DNA from: Sediminicoccus rosea
GTDB lineage: Bacteria; Pseudomonadota; Alphaproteobacteria; Acetobacterales; Acetobacteraceae
Length of the DNA: 64,000 bases
Reading direction: 5' to 3'
Assembly (NCBI RefSeq): GCF_033547095.1
Contig: NZ_CP137852.1
Coordinates: 4,055,001 to 4,119,000 of the forward strand
Of the stretch, positions 28,501 through 37,178 are shown one piece after another; within the stretch, counting starts at the first letter, position 1, and each line of letters opens with the position of its first letter. The notes beneath the pieces were generated by a model that was not told where the DNA came from, did no database searches, and was given only the letters and a program-made list of their open reading frames with translations. Made by a program: the position numbers and the translations under genes.

Positions 28501-29567
28501 GCGGCGTCCTCGAGGTCGGCGAGCAGTTGGGCCAGCGCGGCCTCGGCCTCGGCCAGCGCCTCGGCGGCGCGGCCCGCTTCGGCGGCGATGTTCTCCGCCT
28601 CGACGCGGCGGCGTTCCAGCAGGGTGCGGGCCACGCCCTCCTCGGCGCGCGGCGCCTCGATGGCCGACAGCGCCGCGGCATGCAGGCGCACCGCCTCCTC
28701 GGCCGCGGCCTCGGCATGGGCGAGCGCCTGGGCGCGCCCGGCCTGGTTCTCGCGCGCCGCCTCGATCGCCGCCTCGGCGCGGGCGACGAGGATGGCGAAC
28801 CATTCGCCCTCCGCATCGCGCACCAGGCCCGAGAGGTTGCGGTAGCGGTTCGCCTGCCGCGCCTGCTTGCGCAGCGCCTCCTGCTGGAGGTTCAGCTGCG
28901 CCAGCAGATCCTCGCTGCGGCCGAGATTGGTCTCGGCCTGGCGCAGCTTGAGCTCCGCCTCATGCCGCCGGGCGCGCAGGCCGGCGATCCCCGCCGCCTC
29001 CTCCAGCACCGAGCGGCGTTCCTCGGGCTTGGCGCCGATCAGCGTCGCCACACGGCCCTGGCTTACCATGCCCGAGGCGCGCGGGCCGCTGGCGAGGTCG
29101 GCGAACATGGTCTGCACGTCGCGCGCGCGGACCTCGCGCCCGTTGATCCGGTAATGGCTGCCCGAGCCGCGTTCGATCCGGCGGATGACCTCCAGCTCGG
29201 CCGCCTGGTCCATGGGCGCGGGGGCGACGCCTTCCGCATCCTCCAGGCTCAGCACCACCTCGGCGAGGTTGCGCGCGGGGCGGGTCGCGGTGCCGGCGAA
29301 GATGATGTCATCCATCTCGCCGCCGCGCAGGCTGCGGGCCGAGCTTTCGCCCATGGCCCAGCGCAGCGCCTCGACGACGTTGGACTTGCCGCAGCCATTG
29401 GGGCCGACAATGCCCGTCAGCCCGGGCAGGACGGGGACCTGCACGGGCTCGGCGAAGCTCTTGAAGCCGGCCACGCGCAGGCCGGTCAGCGTGGCGGAGA
29501 GCCGGCGTGGGGTGGGAAGTTCGCCGGAGAGATCCGGCGCCGCTTCGCTCACGTTCCCATCAATCAA
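25548..29567 (-). CDS. smc: Chromosome segregation protein SMC
   Basis: Condensin ATPase that compacts and separates chromosomes with ScpA and ScpB. The 1339-aa product has Walker A (GIVGPNGCGKSNVVEALRWA), the arginine-rich MGESSARSLRGGEMDDIIF, two very Ala/Glu/Arg-rich coiled-coil arms flanking a hinge near residues 600-700, then the ABC signature LSGGEQALTALSL and Walker B (PVCVLDEVDAPLDDANVERL). It is longer than the usual 1150-1200 aa. The TTG at 29567 overlaps the dsbA-like stop (TTGA); a GTG at 29552 is an alternative. Confidence 0.95.
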   Translation of the reverse strand: MIDGNVSEAAPDLSGELPTPRRLSATLTGLRVAGFKSFAEPVQVPVLPGLTGIVGPNGCGKSNVVEALRWAMGESSARSLRGGEMDDIIFAGTATRPARNLAEVVLSLEDAEGVAPAPMDQAAELEVIRRIERGSGSHYRINGREVRARDVQTMFADLASGPRASGMVSQGRVATLIGAKPEERRSVLEEAAGIAGLRARRHEAELKLRQAETNLGRSEDLLAQLNLQQEALRKQARQANRYRNLSGLVRDAEGEWFAILVARAEAAIEAARENQAGRAQALAHAEAAAEEAVRLHAAALSAIEAPRAEEGVARTLLERRRVEAENIAAEAGRAAEALAEAEAALAQLLADLEDAAGVERDARAAETRAQREAAGLASAEAQLPARIEAAEAEAAGLEGELAAAEAANEAATEAAASLAARANQLAAELAFSDQRARRLAEQLAQILAQRATAEAQSVPGAALDAADAALAAAEVALEEARTGFEAAERARAEAERRANAARDAARAAEIERGAAERARNAAAQRLQSARQREEAARRAAPPMPDAALLPAAREAAAAAEAALREAESRLAAGRTAREQAAREAAAARAAEATAQAAESRLKAELQGLRAATGDAAGEAEPIARTLTIPEGLEAALGAALGEGLEGGRGSGANRFWRALPPLEAAPPLPEGAEALAGLVGAPPELARALSQIGLVEDGAALQAALRPGQALVARSGALWRWDGYVLAPGAAKAGAARLQNLARLRQAEARLAEATPAARAAEQARAAAAAAEMRAQAAEEQARTARNAAEPAHSRAQARVAELAAQLAAAERRLAEHAAQAQRLADEAAEAQAALTEAEAVLAASPAVVGFEAEAEAARRALAAESAAREARRQAEAALARARSEQASLRSRHNAAQAQLAALIPQQERIAAESGEADAALAAARAARQALPDLGEARAQVDQARLALAGIRGKAAEMRGRALALKAEREGLAARREAALAERAAWAQRLQDAAARLAGLESRRAEAFARREAAKALPERVAGAAAEAARRLEAAETAHAEARAKLDGAEGQARAREEVRRGAEAALVQAREAALRAEAARDSALQAGEALAARILERLGESAELPAPPQDISDAAEERARRRAERLIREREEVGPVNLRAETELEELEARIAGIQRDREEVGSAIAKLRGSIGHLNREARERLRAIFDQVDREFRALFSKLFGGGRAHLALVGSEDPLEAGLEIYAEPPGKKLSALSLLSGGEQALTALSLIFAVFRCHPAPVCVLDEVDAPLDDANVERLCDLLDSMAETGTRFLIVTHHALTMARMHRLFGVTMQERGVSRLLSVDLGEAVAMAEG

Positions 29568-30175
29568 GTACGGGGCGCGTCCTGCACCAGACGGGCGAAC
29601 TGCTCGAAGGGCAGGTTGCCGCTGTGCAGGCGGCCGTTGAAGGCGAAGGAGGGCGTGGCGCGGATCTGGAACTCGCGCTCGGCCGCCATGCGGCTCTCCA
29701 GGATGCCCCGGCGCAGCGCCTCATCCGCCAGCACGGCGTCGAAGCGCGCGCGGTCCATCCCGGCGAGCGCGGCGATCCGGGCCAGTTCGTCGATCTGGCG
29801 GCCCTGGGCGAAGGCCCAGCGATCCTGCGTCTGGAAGAGCGTGGCGATGAAGGCCTCGTAGCGGTCCTCGGGCAGGGCGCGCGCCACGGCGGCAGCGGCC
29901 AGCGCCACGCCATCCAGCGGGAAGTCGCGCCAGACCATGCGGATGCGGCCGGTGTTCACCAGCTCGAGCTTCACGCGGGGCCAGACCTGGTTGTGGAAGG
30001 CCGCGCAATGGCCGCAGGTGAGCGAAAAGAATTCGAGGACCGTGACCGGCGCCGTCGCCTGGCCGGTGCTGCGCGCGCCGAGGCGCGGATCGGCCGGCTG
30101 GGCCGCCCCTTGGGCCAGCGCCAGCCCGGGCGCGCCGGCGGCGATGATTCCGAGACTGCGACGGGTGATCTGCAT
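29564..30175 (-). CDS. DsbA-family thiol oxidoreductase
   Basis: The 203-aa exported thioredoxin-fold protein has a signal (RRSLGIIAAGAPGLALAQG), the CGHC active site (C54/C57, FFSLTCGHCAAFHN) and the cis-Pro loop IRATPSFAFNG. It probably forms or isomerises disulfides in the periplasm. No dsbB is in the window. This gene precedes smc in many alphaproteobacteria, and here the stop and the smc start overlap. Confidence 0.9.
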   Translation of the reverse strand: MQITRRSLGIIAAGAPGLALAQGAAQPADPRLGARSTGQATAPVTVLEFFSLTCGHCAAFHNQVWPRVKLELVNTGRIRMVWRDFPLDGVALAAAAVARALPEDRYEAFIATLFQTQDRWAFAQGRQIDELARIAALAGMDRARFDAVLADEALRRGILESRMAAEREFQIRATPSFAFNGRLHSGNLPFEQFARLVQDAPRT

Positions 30176-30238
30176 GGCCTGCCTCCGGCTCTGTTCACTG
30201 CCCCTAGAGATGGCGCAGGGGGGGCGGGATGTCCACCT

Positions 30239-30715
30239 TCACGGCTTGCGGGCGAAGACGCCCTGGGCCAGCCGCTCCAGCGCGAGGCGAAGCTCCTCGC
30301 CGGGCACGGCCTCCAGGCTCTTCTCCACACGCGGCGGCAGCGGGCCGGGGGCGGGGCGCCGGGGTCGCGCCGCCTCCACGCGCGGCGCCCGCTGCACGAA
30401 GGCGAGCTTGCGGACCGCGATCCGCCCCAGATGCGCGTTGATCCGCTGGATCAGTGCCGGCGCCCCCATGCCGAGCTCCATCGCGGCCGGCCCGGTGCAG
30501 GCGAGCGTCAGCGTCCCCGCTGAAATCCGCACGGGTTCGGCCATGCGGGCGATCTCGGGGCCCACCACCTGCGGCCAATCGGCCAGGATCTGCGCCGCGT
30601 CCGGGCTGCGCTTGCGGAAGGCCGGGCGGGTCAGGCGCGGGATCAGCGCGCCCAGCTCCTGCGGGCCCCCCCTGGACACGAAAGGGGTGGGCGTCTCTGA
30701 CTTGGCCAATGACAT
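30239..30715 (-). CDS. DciA-like DUF721 protein
   Basis: The 158-aa product has the DUF721 core (LADWPQVVGPEIARMAEPVR, then GTLTLACTGPAAMELGMGAP), the KH-like fold shared with the replicative helicase loader DciA; whether it loads DnaB here is inference. The ATG at 30715 has AGGGAG immediately before it with no spacing, while a TTG two codons in (30709) has the ideal 6-nt spacing and may be the true start. Either way the 5' end collides with that of divergent mutY. Confidence 0.8.
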   Translation of the reverse strand: MSLAKSETPTPFVSRGGPQELGALIPRLTRPAFRKRSPDAAQILADWPQVVGPEIARMAEPVRISAGTLTLACTGPAAMELGMGAPALIQRINAHLGRIAVRKLAFVQRAPRVEAARPRRPAPGPLPPRVEKSLEAVPGEELRLALERLAQGVFARKP

Positions 30716-31743
30716 CTCCCTTGGGCGCACATCCCTCCGCCGCCGAACTGCTCGCCTGGTATGACCGCGCGGCCCGGCGCCTCGCCTGGCGCGATGCGGC
30801 GCCCGACCCATACCGCATCTGGGTGAGCGAGGTCATGCTCCAACAGACGACCGTGGCGGCGGTCGGCCCGCGCTATGCCCGATTCCTGGCCCGATTCCCG
30901 GATGTGGCAGCGCTGGCGGCGGCCGATTGGTCCGAACTGGCGGAGGAATGGGCGGGCCTCGGCTATTACGCGCGCGCCCGCAACCTGCATGCGGCGGCAC
31001 GCGCCATCATGGCCATGGGCGGCTTCCCCACCGATTCCACCGGCTGGCGCGCCCTGCCCGGCATCGGGCCCTACACGGCCTCGGCCATCGGCGCCATCGC
31101 GCTGGGCGAGCCTCTGGTGCCGCTGGATGGCAATGTGGAGCGGGTGGTGGCGCGCCTCTTCGCCATCGAGACCCCCCTGCCCGCCGCCAAACCCTTACTC
31201 GGCCGCCTCGCGGATGGCTTCACAGCCCAGCCCGCCATGCGCGCCCGCCCCGGCGATTTCGCCCAGGCGCTGTTCGACCTCGGGGCCACCATCTGCACGC
31301 CGCGCAGCCCCGCCTGCGCCATCTGCCCCTGGCGCGAGGGCTGCCGGGCGGCCGCGCGGGGCATCGCGGGCGAACTCCCCCGCAAATCCCCCAAGGCCGC
31401 GCGCACCGCGCTGCACGGCGTGCATTTCGCCCTGCTGGACGAAGCCGGCCGCCTGCTGCTGGAGCGCCGGCCGGAGAGCGGCCTGCTCGGCGGCATGCTC
31501 GCCCTGCCCGGCACCCCCTGGCGCGCCGAACCCTGGGCGGATGCCGAGGCGCTGGCCCACGCGCCCCGCACGGACCTCGACTGGCAGGCGCGCCCGGGCG
31601 TGGCGCAGCACGGCTTCACCCATCGGGACCTGACCATGCGGGTGATGCTGGCGCGCGTGCCGGAATTGCCCGAGGGCGTGCCGCTCGACCAGGCGACCCG
31701 CAGCCTGCCGAGCGCCATGAAGAAGTTGCTGCCGCTGCTCTGA
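30709..31743 (+). CDS. mutY: Adenine DNA glycosylase
   Basis: Removes adenine opposite 8-oxoguanine. The 344-aa product has WVSEVMLQQTTV, the helix-hairpin-helix LPGIGPYTASAI, catalytic Asp in VPLDGNVERVVAR, the [4Fe-4S] cysteines (C-x6-C-x2-C-x5-C in CTPRSPACAICPWREGC) and a C-terminal NUDIX-like domain that checks 8-oxoG. The ATG at 30709 overlaps the 5' end of divergent dciA; a TTG at 30721 would remove the overlap. A decayed second copy of the last 50 codons lies at 35241-35453. Confidence 0.95.
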   Translation: MTSPLGAHPSAAELLAWYDRAARRLAWRDAAPDPYRIWVSEVMLQQTTVAAVGPRYARFLARFPDVAALAAADWSELAEEWAGLGYYARARNLHAAARAIMAMGGFPTDSTGWRALPGIGPYTASAIGAIALGEPLVPLDGNVERVVARLFAIETPLPAAKPLLGRLADGFTAQPAMRARPGDFAQALFDLGATICTPRSPACAICPWREGCRAAARGIAGELPRKSPKAARTALHGVHFALLDEAGRLLLERRPESGLLGGMLALPGTPWRAEPWADAEALAHAPRTDLDWQARPGVAQHGFTHRDLTMRVMLARVPELPEGVPLDQATRSLPSAMKKLLPLL

Positions 31744-31781
31744 CGCGCGGCGCAACCGCAAGGGTGGGCCAGGAGGCGCCT

Positions 31782-32669
31782 CTATCGAACGACAGCCGCC
31801 CCCGAGCCGGGCACCGTCTCCGCCGCCACCAGGACCAGCAGCCGCAGCGCGCCTTTGGTCCCCGGCACATAGGTGGTGGCGACGGTCATGTTCGGCTGGC
31901 CTTCCGCGCCCGTGAGGCGAGATAGCCTGGGCGAACCCTCGCCCGATTGGCCCGGCTCCGCGGCCATCGGGAAGGGCGGCAGCACGGCACGCAGCGGCTC
32001 GGCCGGCGGGATGCCGCCATCCTGCGCCGGAATGCCATCGCCCCGCACATGGATCACGATGTTGCCCAAGCGGTCCACCAGCATGATCTGGGCGCGTTGC
32101 GGCAAGGCCATCGGGCGGAGAAGGTCGACCAGCAGCGTCACGCCGACCGCCCCGCCGTGCACGCCGATCGGCGTGCCGGCCGGGGAGCGGATGGGCTGGC
32201 CGAAATGCAGGGTCCCCCCGCGCAGGATCTGCGTCGCCGCCTCCCACTCGCTGACGAAGAACTCGTTCTGCTGATAGGTCTGGGCGAAGAAGGAGCGGCG
32301 CCCGACATTCACCAGGCGCTCGGGCGTGCCGGCGGTCGAGCAGATCAGCCAGCCATCCCCGCGGGAGACACCCAGCACCATCTGCGGTGGCAGGCCCTGG
32401 CGGACCGCCAGCAACAGCTCCGTGCAGGGGCGGTGATCGAACTCGCGCACCGGGGTGACCGTGCTGATCGCCTGCATCATGAGGCGGATGCCGTCGATGA
32501 AGCCGCTCACGCGCCCGGTCGCGTCGCGCGCAAGCCGCTCCGCCAGATCCCGGTCCGCGGCCTCGGCCTGGACCCGCCGCTCCGCGTTCCAGGAGAGGCC
32601 CTTTGAAAACCATCCGACAGCCCCGGCCCCCAGCGCCACGGCGACCAGCAGGATACTCAACCTTTTCAT
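31782..32669 (-). CDS. Stand-alone periplasmic Cache sensor protein
   Basis: The 295-aa product has one N-terminal membrane anchor (LSILLVAVALGAGAVGWF) followed only by a double-Cache-like extracytoplasmic domain (ATGRVSGFIDGIRLMMQAIS, SRGDGWLICSTAG, VGRRSFFAQTYQQ, GTPIGVHGGAVGVTLL). No HAMP, kinase or cyclase domain follows. The start has a strong GGAGG site. It is divergent from a histidine kinase that also carries a Cache-like sensor, so the two may form one signalling module; that link is inference. Confidence 0.72.
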   Translation of the reverse strand: MKRLSILLVAVALGAGAVGWFSKGLSWNAERRVQAEAADRDLAERLARDATGRVSGFIDGIRLMMQAISTVTPVREFDHRPCTELLLAVRQGLPPQMVLGVSRGDGWLICSTAGTPERLVNVGRRSFFAQTYQQNEFFVSEWEAATQILRGGTLHFGQPIRSPAGTPIGVHGGAVGVTLLVDLLRPMALPQRAQIMLVDRLGNIVIHVRGDGIPAQDGGIPPAEPLRAVLPPFPMAAEPGQSGEGSPRLSRLTGAEGQPNMTVATTYVPGTKGALRLLVLVAAETVPGSGAAVVR

Positions 32670-33003
32670 GATTCCTCCGTGGGGGCGCGGGAAGAGATCG
32701 TGTTGGTCGACCTCACCAGCCCACGCCTGACGTCGTTGAGGAATATAGACGATGAATGCAGAGCGTTCACTCAGGCTTTGTATAGTTTTGTTGCTCATCG
32801 ACAATTTTTCATAGTTTAAATTGAAAAGAACTGGGGATCACTTTATTTGTCGGGCTCCAGAAATTGGACGCACCAATCCCCCGTCATTTCTGCCAACTGC
32901 CCGGATCATCCCCCGACGATTCCGACGGATCGGTCTGTCTGCGGCATGGCGGACTGTCACAGAGGCTTCCAGTGAAGGTCCAGATCGAGCGGCGCGCCCC
33001 CGC
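32670..33003. promoter_or_regulatory. AT-rich divergent promoter region of the Cache/kinase pair
   Basis: 334 bp between the two starts. Positions 32735-32860 are far more AT-rich than the surroundings, with two ATAGTTT repeats (near 32783 and 32812). An open frame continues back from the kinase to a TTG at 32821, but its composition and residues do not look coding until about 32900. Confidence 0.45.
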
Positions 33004-35151
33004 GTGAACCTTGCGGACCGCCTTCAGGCCGTCAGCATCCTGCCCACGCTTCGCGGCGCGGCGGGCATATTCGCGCGCCCGATCGGGATTTTTTCGCTGC
33101 TGCTCATCCTCGCCGCCGGCATCATCACGGGCGACAGCGTGCTGGAACGCAGGGCGCGCATCGAAGCCACCGAGAGCGCGGCGCGCGAACTTGAGAGCGT
33201 CTCCCTCATCCTCGCGGACCGCCTCGACCGCTCGCTCGAAGTCGTTGAACTCGTGCTGAGCGCGATGGTGGACCAGGTGATGCGCAACACCTTCGTCACG
33301 CCGGATGATTTCGCGGCGACCGCCACCGGCATTGCCGTCCATGACGAGTTGCGACGGCAGGTGCAGGGCCTGCCGCAGATCGAGGCGCTCGAGCTCTTCG
33401 ACGCGCGGGGAGAGCTGCTGAATTCCTCCCGCGTCTGGCCCGTTCCGGAGCTCAGCCACGCCGACCGCGACCATTACTTCACCCTCCGCTCAGTCCCGGG
33501 GCGGCGCGCGCATCTGGGCGAGCCGAACATCGATCCGATCACGGGCCAGCGCACCATCCCGATGGGCCGACGGGTGAACAACCTCGATGGTGTCTTCGCG
33601 GGCTTCGTCGTGGCGAGCCTGCACGCCAGCTTCCTCGAGGCGCTGCATGAAGCGGCGAACCAGCATGTGGGTCAGGTGCAGGTCTTCCGGACCGATGGCA
33701 TGCAACTGCTGGGCGGCGACCTGCACGACACGTCCTTCGAGCTGGGTCGGGCCATCGCGCGCGCGGCGCGCCAGGGGCCGATCCCCCAGCAGATGGAGTT
33801 TTGGCTGCAACCGCCCGATGGAAGCGGCGCGCGCCTCGCCGTCGCGCGCTGGGCGGCTCGCAGCTCGACCGTGGTCGTGGTGAGCCTGGAGCAGCGACGC
33901 ATCCAGACGGGGGCGGACCGCTTCGTGCATCTGCTCCATTGGGCGGCGGCGACGCTGCTGCTGCTGACCGGGCTGCTGGGCCTTGTCGTCCTCGCGGCGC
34001 TCCGTGCGCAACGGCGCCTGGCCGAAGCGCAGCTTCGCGGCGCGGAGGCGGAGCGCCAGCGCCTTGCCGCCGCGGCGGAGATCGGTGCGCTCGTCGGTGT
34101 GATGCCGGTCATGCTGATGCATCTCAAGCCCATCCCTGGCGGCTGGGAGCCCAGCCTCGTCACCGGGGCCGTGGGCAGCGTGACGGGGCTCTCCGCCGCC
34201 GACATCACCGCCGCCTGGCTGGAGGCGACGCTGTTCGCCGAAGGCCGCGACGACATGGAGGCCGCGCTCGGGCGCGCCCTGACGGAAGGCGAAGCCGTGG
34301 TCGAGCGTCGCCTGCAGAATGTGGATGGCGGCATTCGCCTGATCGAGCTGCGCCTGCGCGCCGTCGGCAGGGGCGAGACCGGGCCAGAGGTCATCGCCGT
34401 GGTCACCGACGTGACACGCGAGCGGCGGGTGGCCGCCCAGCTTGCACATGCGAGCAAGCTCGCCACGCTGGGCGAGGTGGCCACCGGGATGGCGCATGAG
34501 CTGAACCAGCCGCTGGCGGCCATCAGCCTCGCCGCCGAGCTCATGGAGCGGCTGCTCCCGCCCCCGCTGCTCGCCGATCGCGTGCAAGCGAAGCTCACCA
34601 TCATCATGCAGATGGTGGAGCGCGCCTCACGCATCATTGATCACATGCGCGTGTTCGGGCGTGCCGATCCAGGCCCCTTCGCAGCGGTGGACGTGCAGGA
34701 GCTGCTGGAGGCCGCGCGCCCCATGTTCGAGCTGCGCCTGCGCACCTCGCTCGCACGGCTTGATGTCTCGTTTCCGCCTGATTTGCCGCCCGTCCGCGCG
34801 CAAGCCAGCCTGCTCGAGCAGGTGCTGCTGAACCTCATCGTCAACGCCTGTGACGCCCATGCCGAGGCAGGGCAGCCAGGCCCGGGCCAGGAGCGGCGCA
34901 TCCGCATCACCGCCGAGGCCCAGGGCGCGTCCGTGCAGATCGCCATCCAGGACAATGCGGGTGGCATCCCGGAAGCGGTCCTGCCGGATATCTTCCAGCC
35001 GTTCTTCACCACGAAGTCTCCGGGCAAGGGCACCGGCCTCGGCCTCTCGATCAGCTACGGAATCATCACGGAGCTCGGCGGCCAGATCCAGGCGCGAAAC
35101 GCCGAGGGCGGGGCCTGCTTCCTGATCCATCTGCCAGCCGCCAACGCCTAG
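33004..35151 (+). CDS. Sensor histidine kinase with Cache and PAS domains
   Basis: The 715-aa product has an N-terminal membrane helix ([20 protein letters not shown]), a Cache-like periplasmic domain ([33 protein letters not shown]), a second membrane helix ([20 protein letters not shown]), a short coiled coil, a PAS-like domain, the H box ([14 protein letters not shown], about H498), and N, G1 and G2 boxes ([30 protein letters not shown]). Hybrid and receiver domains are absent and no response regulator is adjacent. The GTG start is uncertain; a TTG at 32821 would add 61 codons. Confidence 0.9.
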   Translation: MNLADRLQAVSILPTLRGAAGIFARPIGIFSLLLILAAGIITGDSVLERRARIEATESAARELESVSLILADRLDRSLEVVELVLSAMVDQVMRNTFVTPDDFAATATGIAVHDELRRQVQGLPQIEALELFDARGELLNSSRVWPVPELSHADRDHYFTLRSVPGRRAHLGEPNIDPITGQRTIPMGRRVNNLDGVFAGFVVASLHASFLEALHEAANQHVGQVQVFRTDGMQLLGGDLHDTSFELGRAIARAARQGPIPQQMEFWLQPPDGSGARLAVARWAARSSTVVVVSLEQRRIQTGADRFVHLLHWAAATLLLLTGLLGLVVLAALRAQRRLAEAQLRGAEAERQRLAAAAEIGALVGVMPVMLMHLKPIPGGWEPSLVTGAVGSVTGLSAADITAAWLEATLFAEGRDDMEAALGRALTEGEAVVERRLQNVDGGIRLIELRLRAVGRGETGPEVIAVVTDVTRERRVAAQLAHASKLATLGEVATGMAHELNQPLAAISLAAELMERLLPPPLLADRVQAKLTIIMQMVERASRIIDHMRVFGRADPGPFAAVDVQELLEAARPMFELRLRTSLARLDVSFPPDLPPVRAQASLLEQVLLNLIVNACDAHAEAGQPGPGQERRIRITAEAQGASVQIAIQDNAGGIPEAVLPDIFQPFFTTKSPGKGTGLGLSISYGIITELGGQIQARNAEGGACFLIHLPAANA

Positions 35152-35240
35152 CCGCGGCGGCTGGCGCAGAGGGACGCGGGCCGAGGCTGAGGAGCGCGTC
35201 CCAGGCCATGGCCGCGAAGGGGATGAGCTTCGTCGGCTGA

Positions 35241-35453
35241 CTCGAGATCCTCGAGGCGAAACACGCGCTCAACCCGCCCGACGTGCCGCTCGGCGAGGGC
35301 GTGGCGCAGCACGCCTTCACCCGTCGTGACCTGACCATGCGCGTGCTGGTGGCGCGGATGGCGGCGCTGCCCGCGGGCACGCCGCAGGATGCGGCCGCGC
35401 GGAGCATGCCGCGCGCGATGAGCAAGCTGCTGCCGCTGATCCCGCCTCTCTGA
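35241..35453 (+). pseudogene. Remnant of a second mutY 3' end
   Basis: An open stretch after an in-frame stop (35238) translates to a version of the MutY C-terminus: GVAQHAFTRRDLTMRV and RSMPRAMSKLLPL align with GVAQHGFTHRDLTMRV and RSLPSAMKKLLPL at the end of the intact mutY. Identity is high over the first 50 nt (from 35299) and then falls. No start codon context or rest of the gene is present. The 80 bp before the stop read SQAMAAKGMSFVG in frame, faintly like the 3-methyladenine glycosylase Tag, which is unproven. Confidence 0.75.
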
Positions 35454-35499
35454 CGGCCTGCTCTACCGCTCCGGTGCTTCCACCTTCGCGGATCCGACG

Positions 35500-37083
35500 C
35501 TAACCCAGCGCCGCGCGCAGCTTCCCGATCAGCGCCGCGCGGCTGGCCTCGTCGCCCGCCTTCTCGATCGCCTCCTCGATGCCGAGCAGCAGCGCGGCCC
35601 GCTCATTGTGCCAGTCCGGCCGGCCCACATTCTCGGGATGCGCGCGGCGGCCCGGGCGGGCCGGCAGGCGTTCGGGGATGGCGTGCGGCGCGAGGCGGAA
35701 GCCCTCATCCAGCACCGGGCGGATGATGCGCGCAGGGCTGAGGCCGGGGACCACGCCCGCCATCACCTGCATCGCTTCCGGCTCGCCATGCACGAGGAAG
35801 AGGCCGCCCTTCACCGGGCCGCGCGCGGCGATCCAGCGCAGCAATTCCGGCTGGTCGGCATGGCCGGAATAGCCCTCCACCATGGCGATGCGCGCCGCCA
35901 CCTGGATGGTCTCGCCCTGGATGCGGACGCGCCGCGCGCCATCATGCAGCAGGCGGCCCAGCGTGCCCTCCGCCTGGAAGCCGACCAGCGCGACGACGGC
36001 GCGCGGGTCCCATAGCCGCGCCTTCAGGTGATGGCGGATGCGCCCTGCCTCGCACATGCCCGAGCCGGCGAGGATGATCTGGAAACCCTCCTGCCGGGAG
36101 AGCCGGCGGCTCGCCTCGCCATCCACGACATGCTCCAGCCGGTGCGAGGTGAGCGCATCGCGCAGCACATGCCCCGCCTCCGTGTCCATCGCATGCCGGG
36201 CGAAGACCTTGGTGGCGCGGGTGGCGAGCGGGCTGTCGAGGAAGATCGTCGTCTCCGGGATCGCGCCCGATTGCATGAGGGAGACGAGGTCCATCACCAC
36301 CTCCTGCGCGCGCTCCACCGCGAAGGTCGGGATCAGCAGCGGGCCGCCGCGGCGGGCGGCGTCCCGCACGATCTCGGTGATGGCGGCGCGGCGCGCGGCT
36401 TCGTCCACCGGGGGGCGGTCCTCGTCGCCATAGGTGCTCTCGCAGATCAGGTGGTCCACGCCGCCGGTCTGGCTTCCCACCGGGCCGGTCGGATCGGGCT
36501 GCATGGCGCTGATGTCGGGCCCGATATCGCCCGAGACGAGGACGCGCATCTCGCGCTCGAATTCCAGCTCGATGGAGGCCGAGCCCAGCATGTGGCCCGC
36601 ATTCCACCAGCGCGCGCGCAGCCCCGCGACCGGCGTCACCCATTGGCCGTAGCTGACGGGCGTGAAGGCGGCGAGCGTGTCCTCGGCATCGGCGGCGGTG
36701 TAGATCGGCTCCACCTCGTCGCGCCCGCGGTGGCGGTTGCGGCGGTTGAGCATCCGCACCTCGCTCTCCTGGATATGCCCCGAATCCGGCAGCATGCAGG
36801 AGCAGAGCTCGATGGTCGCTGCCGTCGCGTGGATGCGGCCGGCGAAGCCCTGCTTCACGAGGCGCGGCAACAGACCGGAGTGGTCGATATGCGCGTGCGT
36901 CAGCAGCACGGCGTCGATCTCGCGCGGATCGAAGGGGAAGGGCTCGTGGTTCAGCGCCTTCAGCGTCTTCGGGCCCTGGAACATGCCGCAATCCACCAGC
37001 ACCTTCTGCCGCCCCCATTCGAAGAGCAGGCAGAGACCCGTGACGGTGCGCGCGGCGCCGCAGAAGGTGAGCGTGACGGCCAT
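35500..37083 (-). CDS. MBL-fold/beta-CASP RNA-processing exonuclease family protein
   Basis: The 527-aa product has the metallo-beta-lactamase motif THAHIDHSG, later ligands (NAGHMLGSASIEL, SGDIGPD), and beta-CASP motifs A (ICESTYGDE), B and C (GFQAEGTLGR and GYSGHADQPELLRW). It belongs to the YsH1/CPSF-73-like group of nucleases acting on RNA. The bacterial role is not well fixed. The ATG at 37083 follows an AGAGG site. It is divergent from the LOG-family gene. Confidence 0.9.
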   Translation of the reverse strand: MAVTLTFCGAARTVTGLCLLFEWGRQKVLVDCGMFQGPKTLKALNHEPFPFDPREIDAVLLTHAHIDHSGLLPRLVKQGFAGRIHATAATIELCSCMLPDSGHIQESEVRMLNRRNRHRGRDEVEPIYTAADAEDTLAAFTPVSYGQWVTPVAGLRARWWNAGHMLGSASIELEFEREMRVLVSGDIGPDISAMQPDPTGPVGSQTGGVDHLICESTYGDEDRPPVDEAARRAAITEIVRDAARRGGPLLIPTFAVERAQEVVMDLVSLMQSGAIPETTIFLDSPLATRATKVFARHAMDTEAGHVLRDALTSHRLEHVVDGEASRRLSRQEGFQIILAGSGMCEAGRIRHHLKARLWDPRAVVALVGFQAEGTLGRLLHDGARRVRIQGETIQVAARIAMVEGYSGHADQPELLRWIAARGPVKGGLFLVHGEPEAMQVMAGVVPGLSPARIIRPVLDEGFRLAPHAIPERLPARPGRRAHPENVGRPDWHNERAALLLGIEEAIEKAGDEASRAALIGKLRAALG

Positions 37084-37178
37084 GGCCTCTCTTCCCTGAT
37101 GATCGCGCTTGGAGGGCGATCTTGTGGCGCGCATCATGCGCCCCATCCGGCACTTTCTCCAGCCGGGAGGAACGGCCC

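Noticed and set aside
25638-29861. 1407-aa open frame antisense to smc
   Set aside because: Mirror of the Ala/Glu/Arg coiled coil; Gly/Leu/Arg-rich, without any recognisable domain.
32821-33003. N-terminal extension of the histidine kinase from a TTG
   Set aside because: Residues and base composition look non-coding; the membrane helix follows soon after the GTG at 33004.
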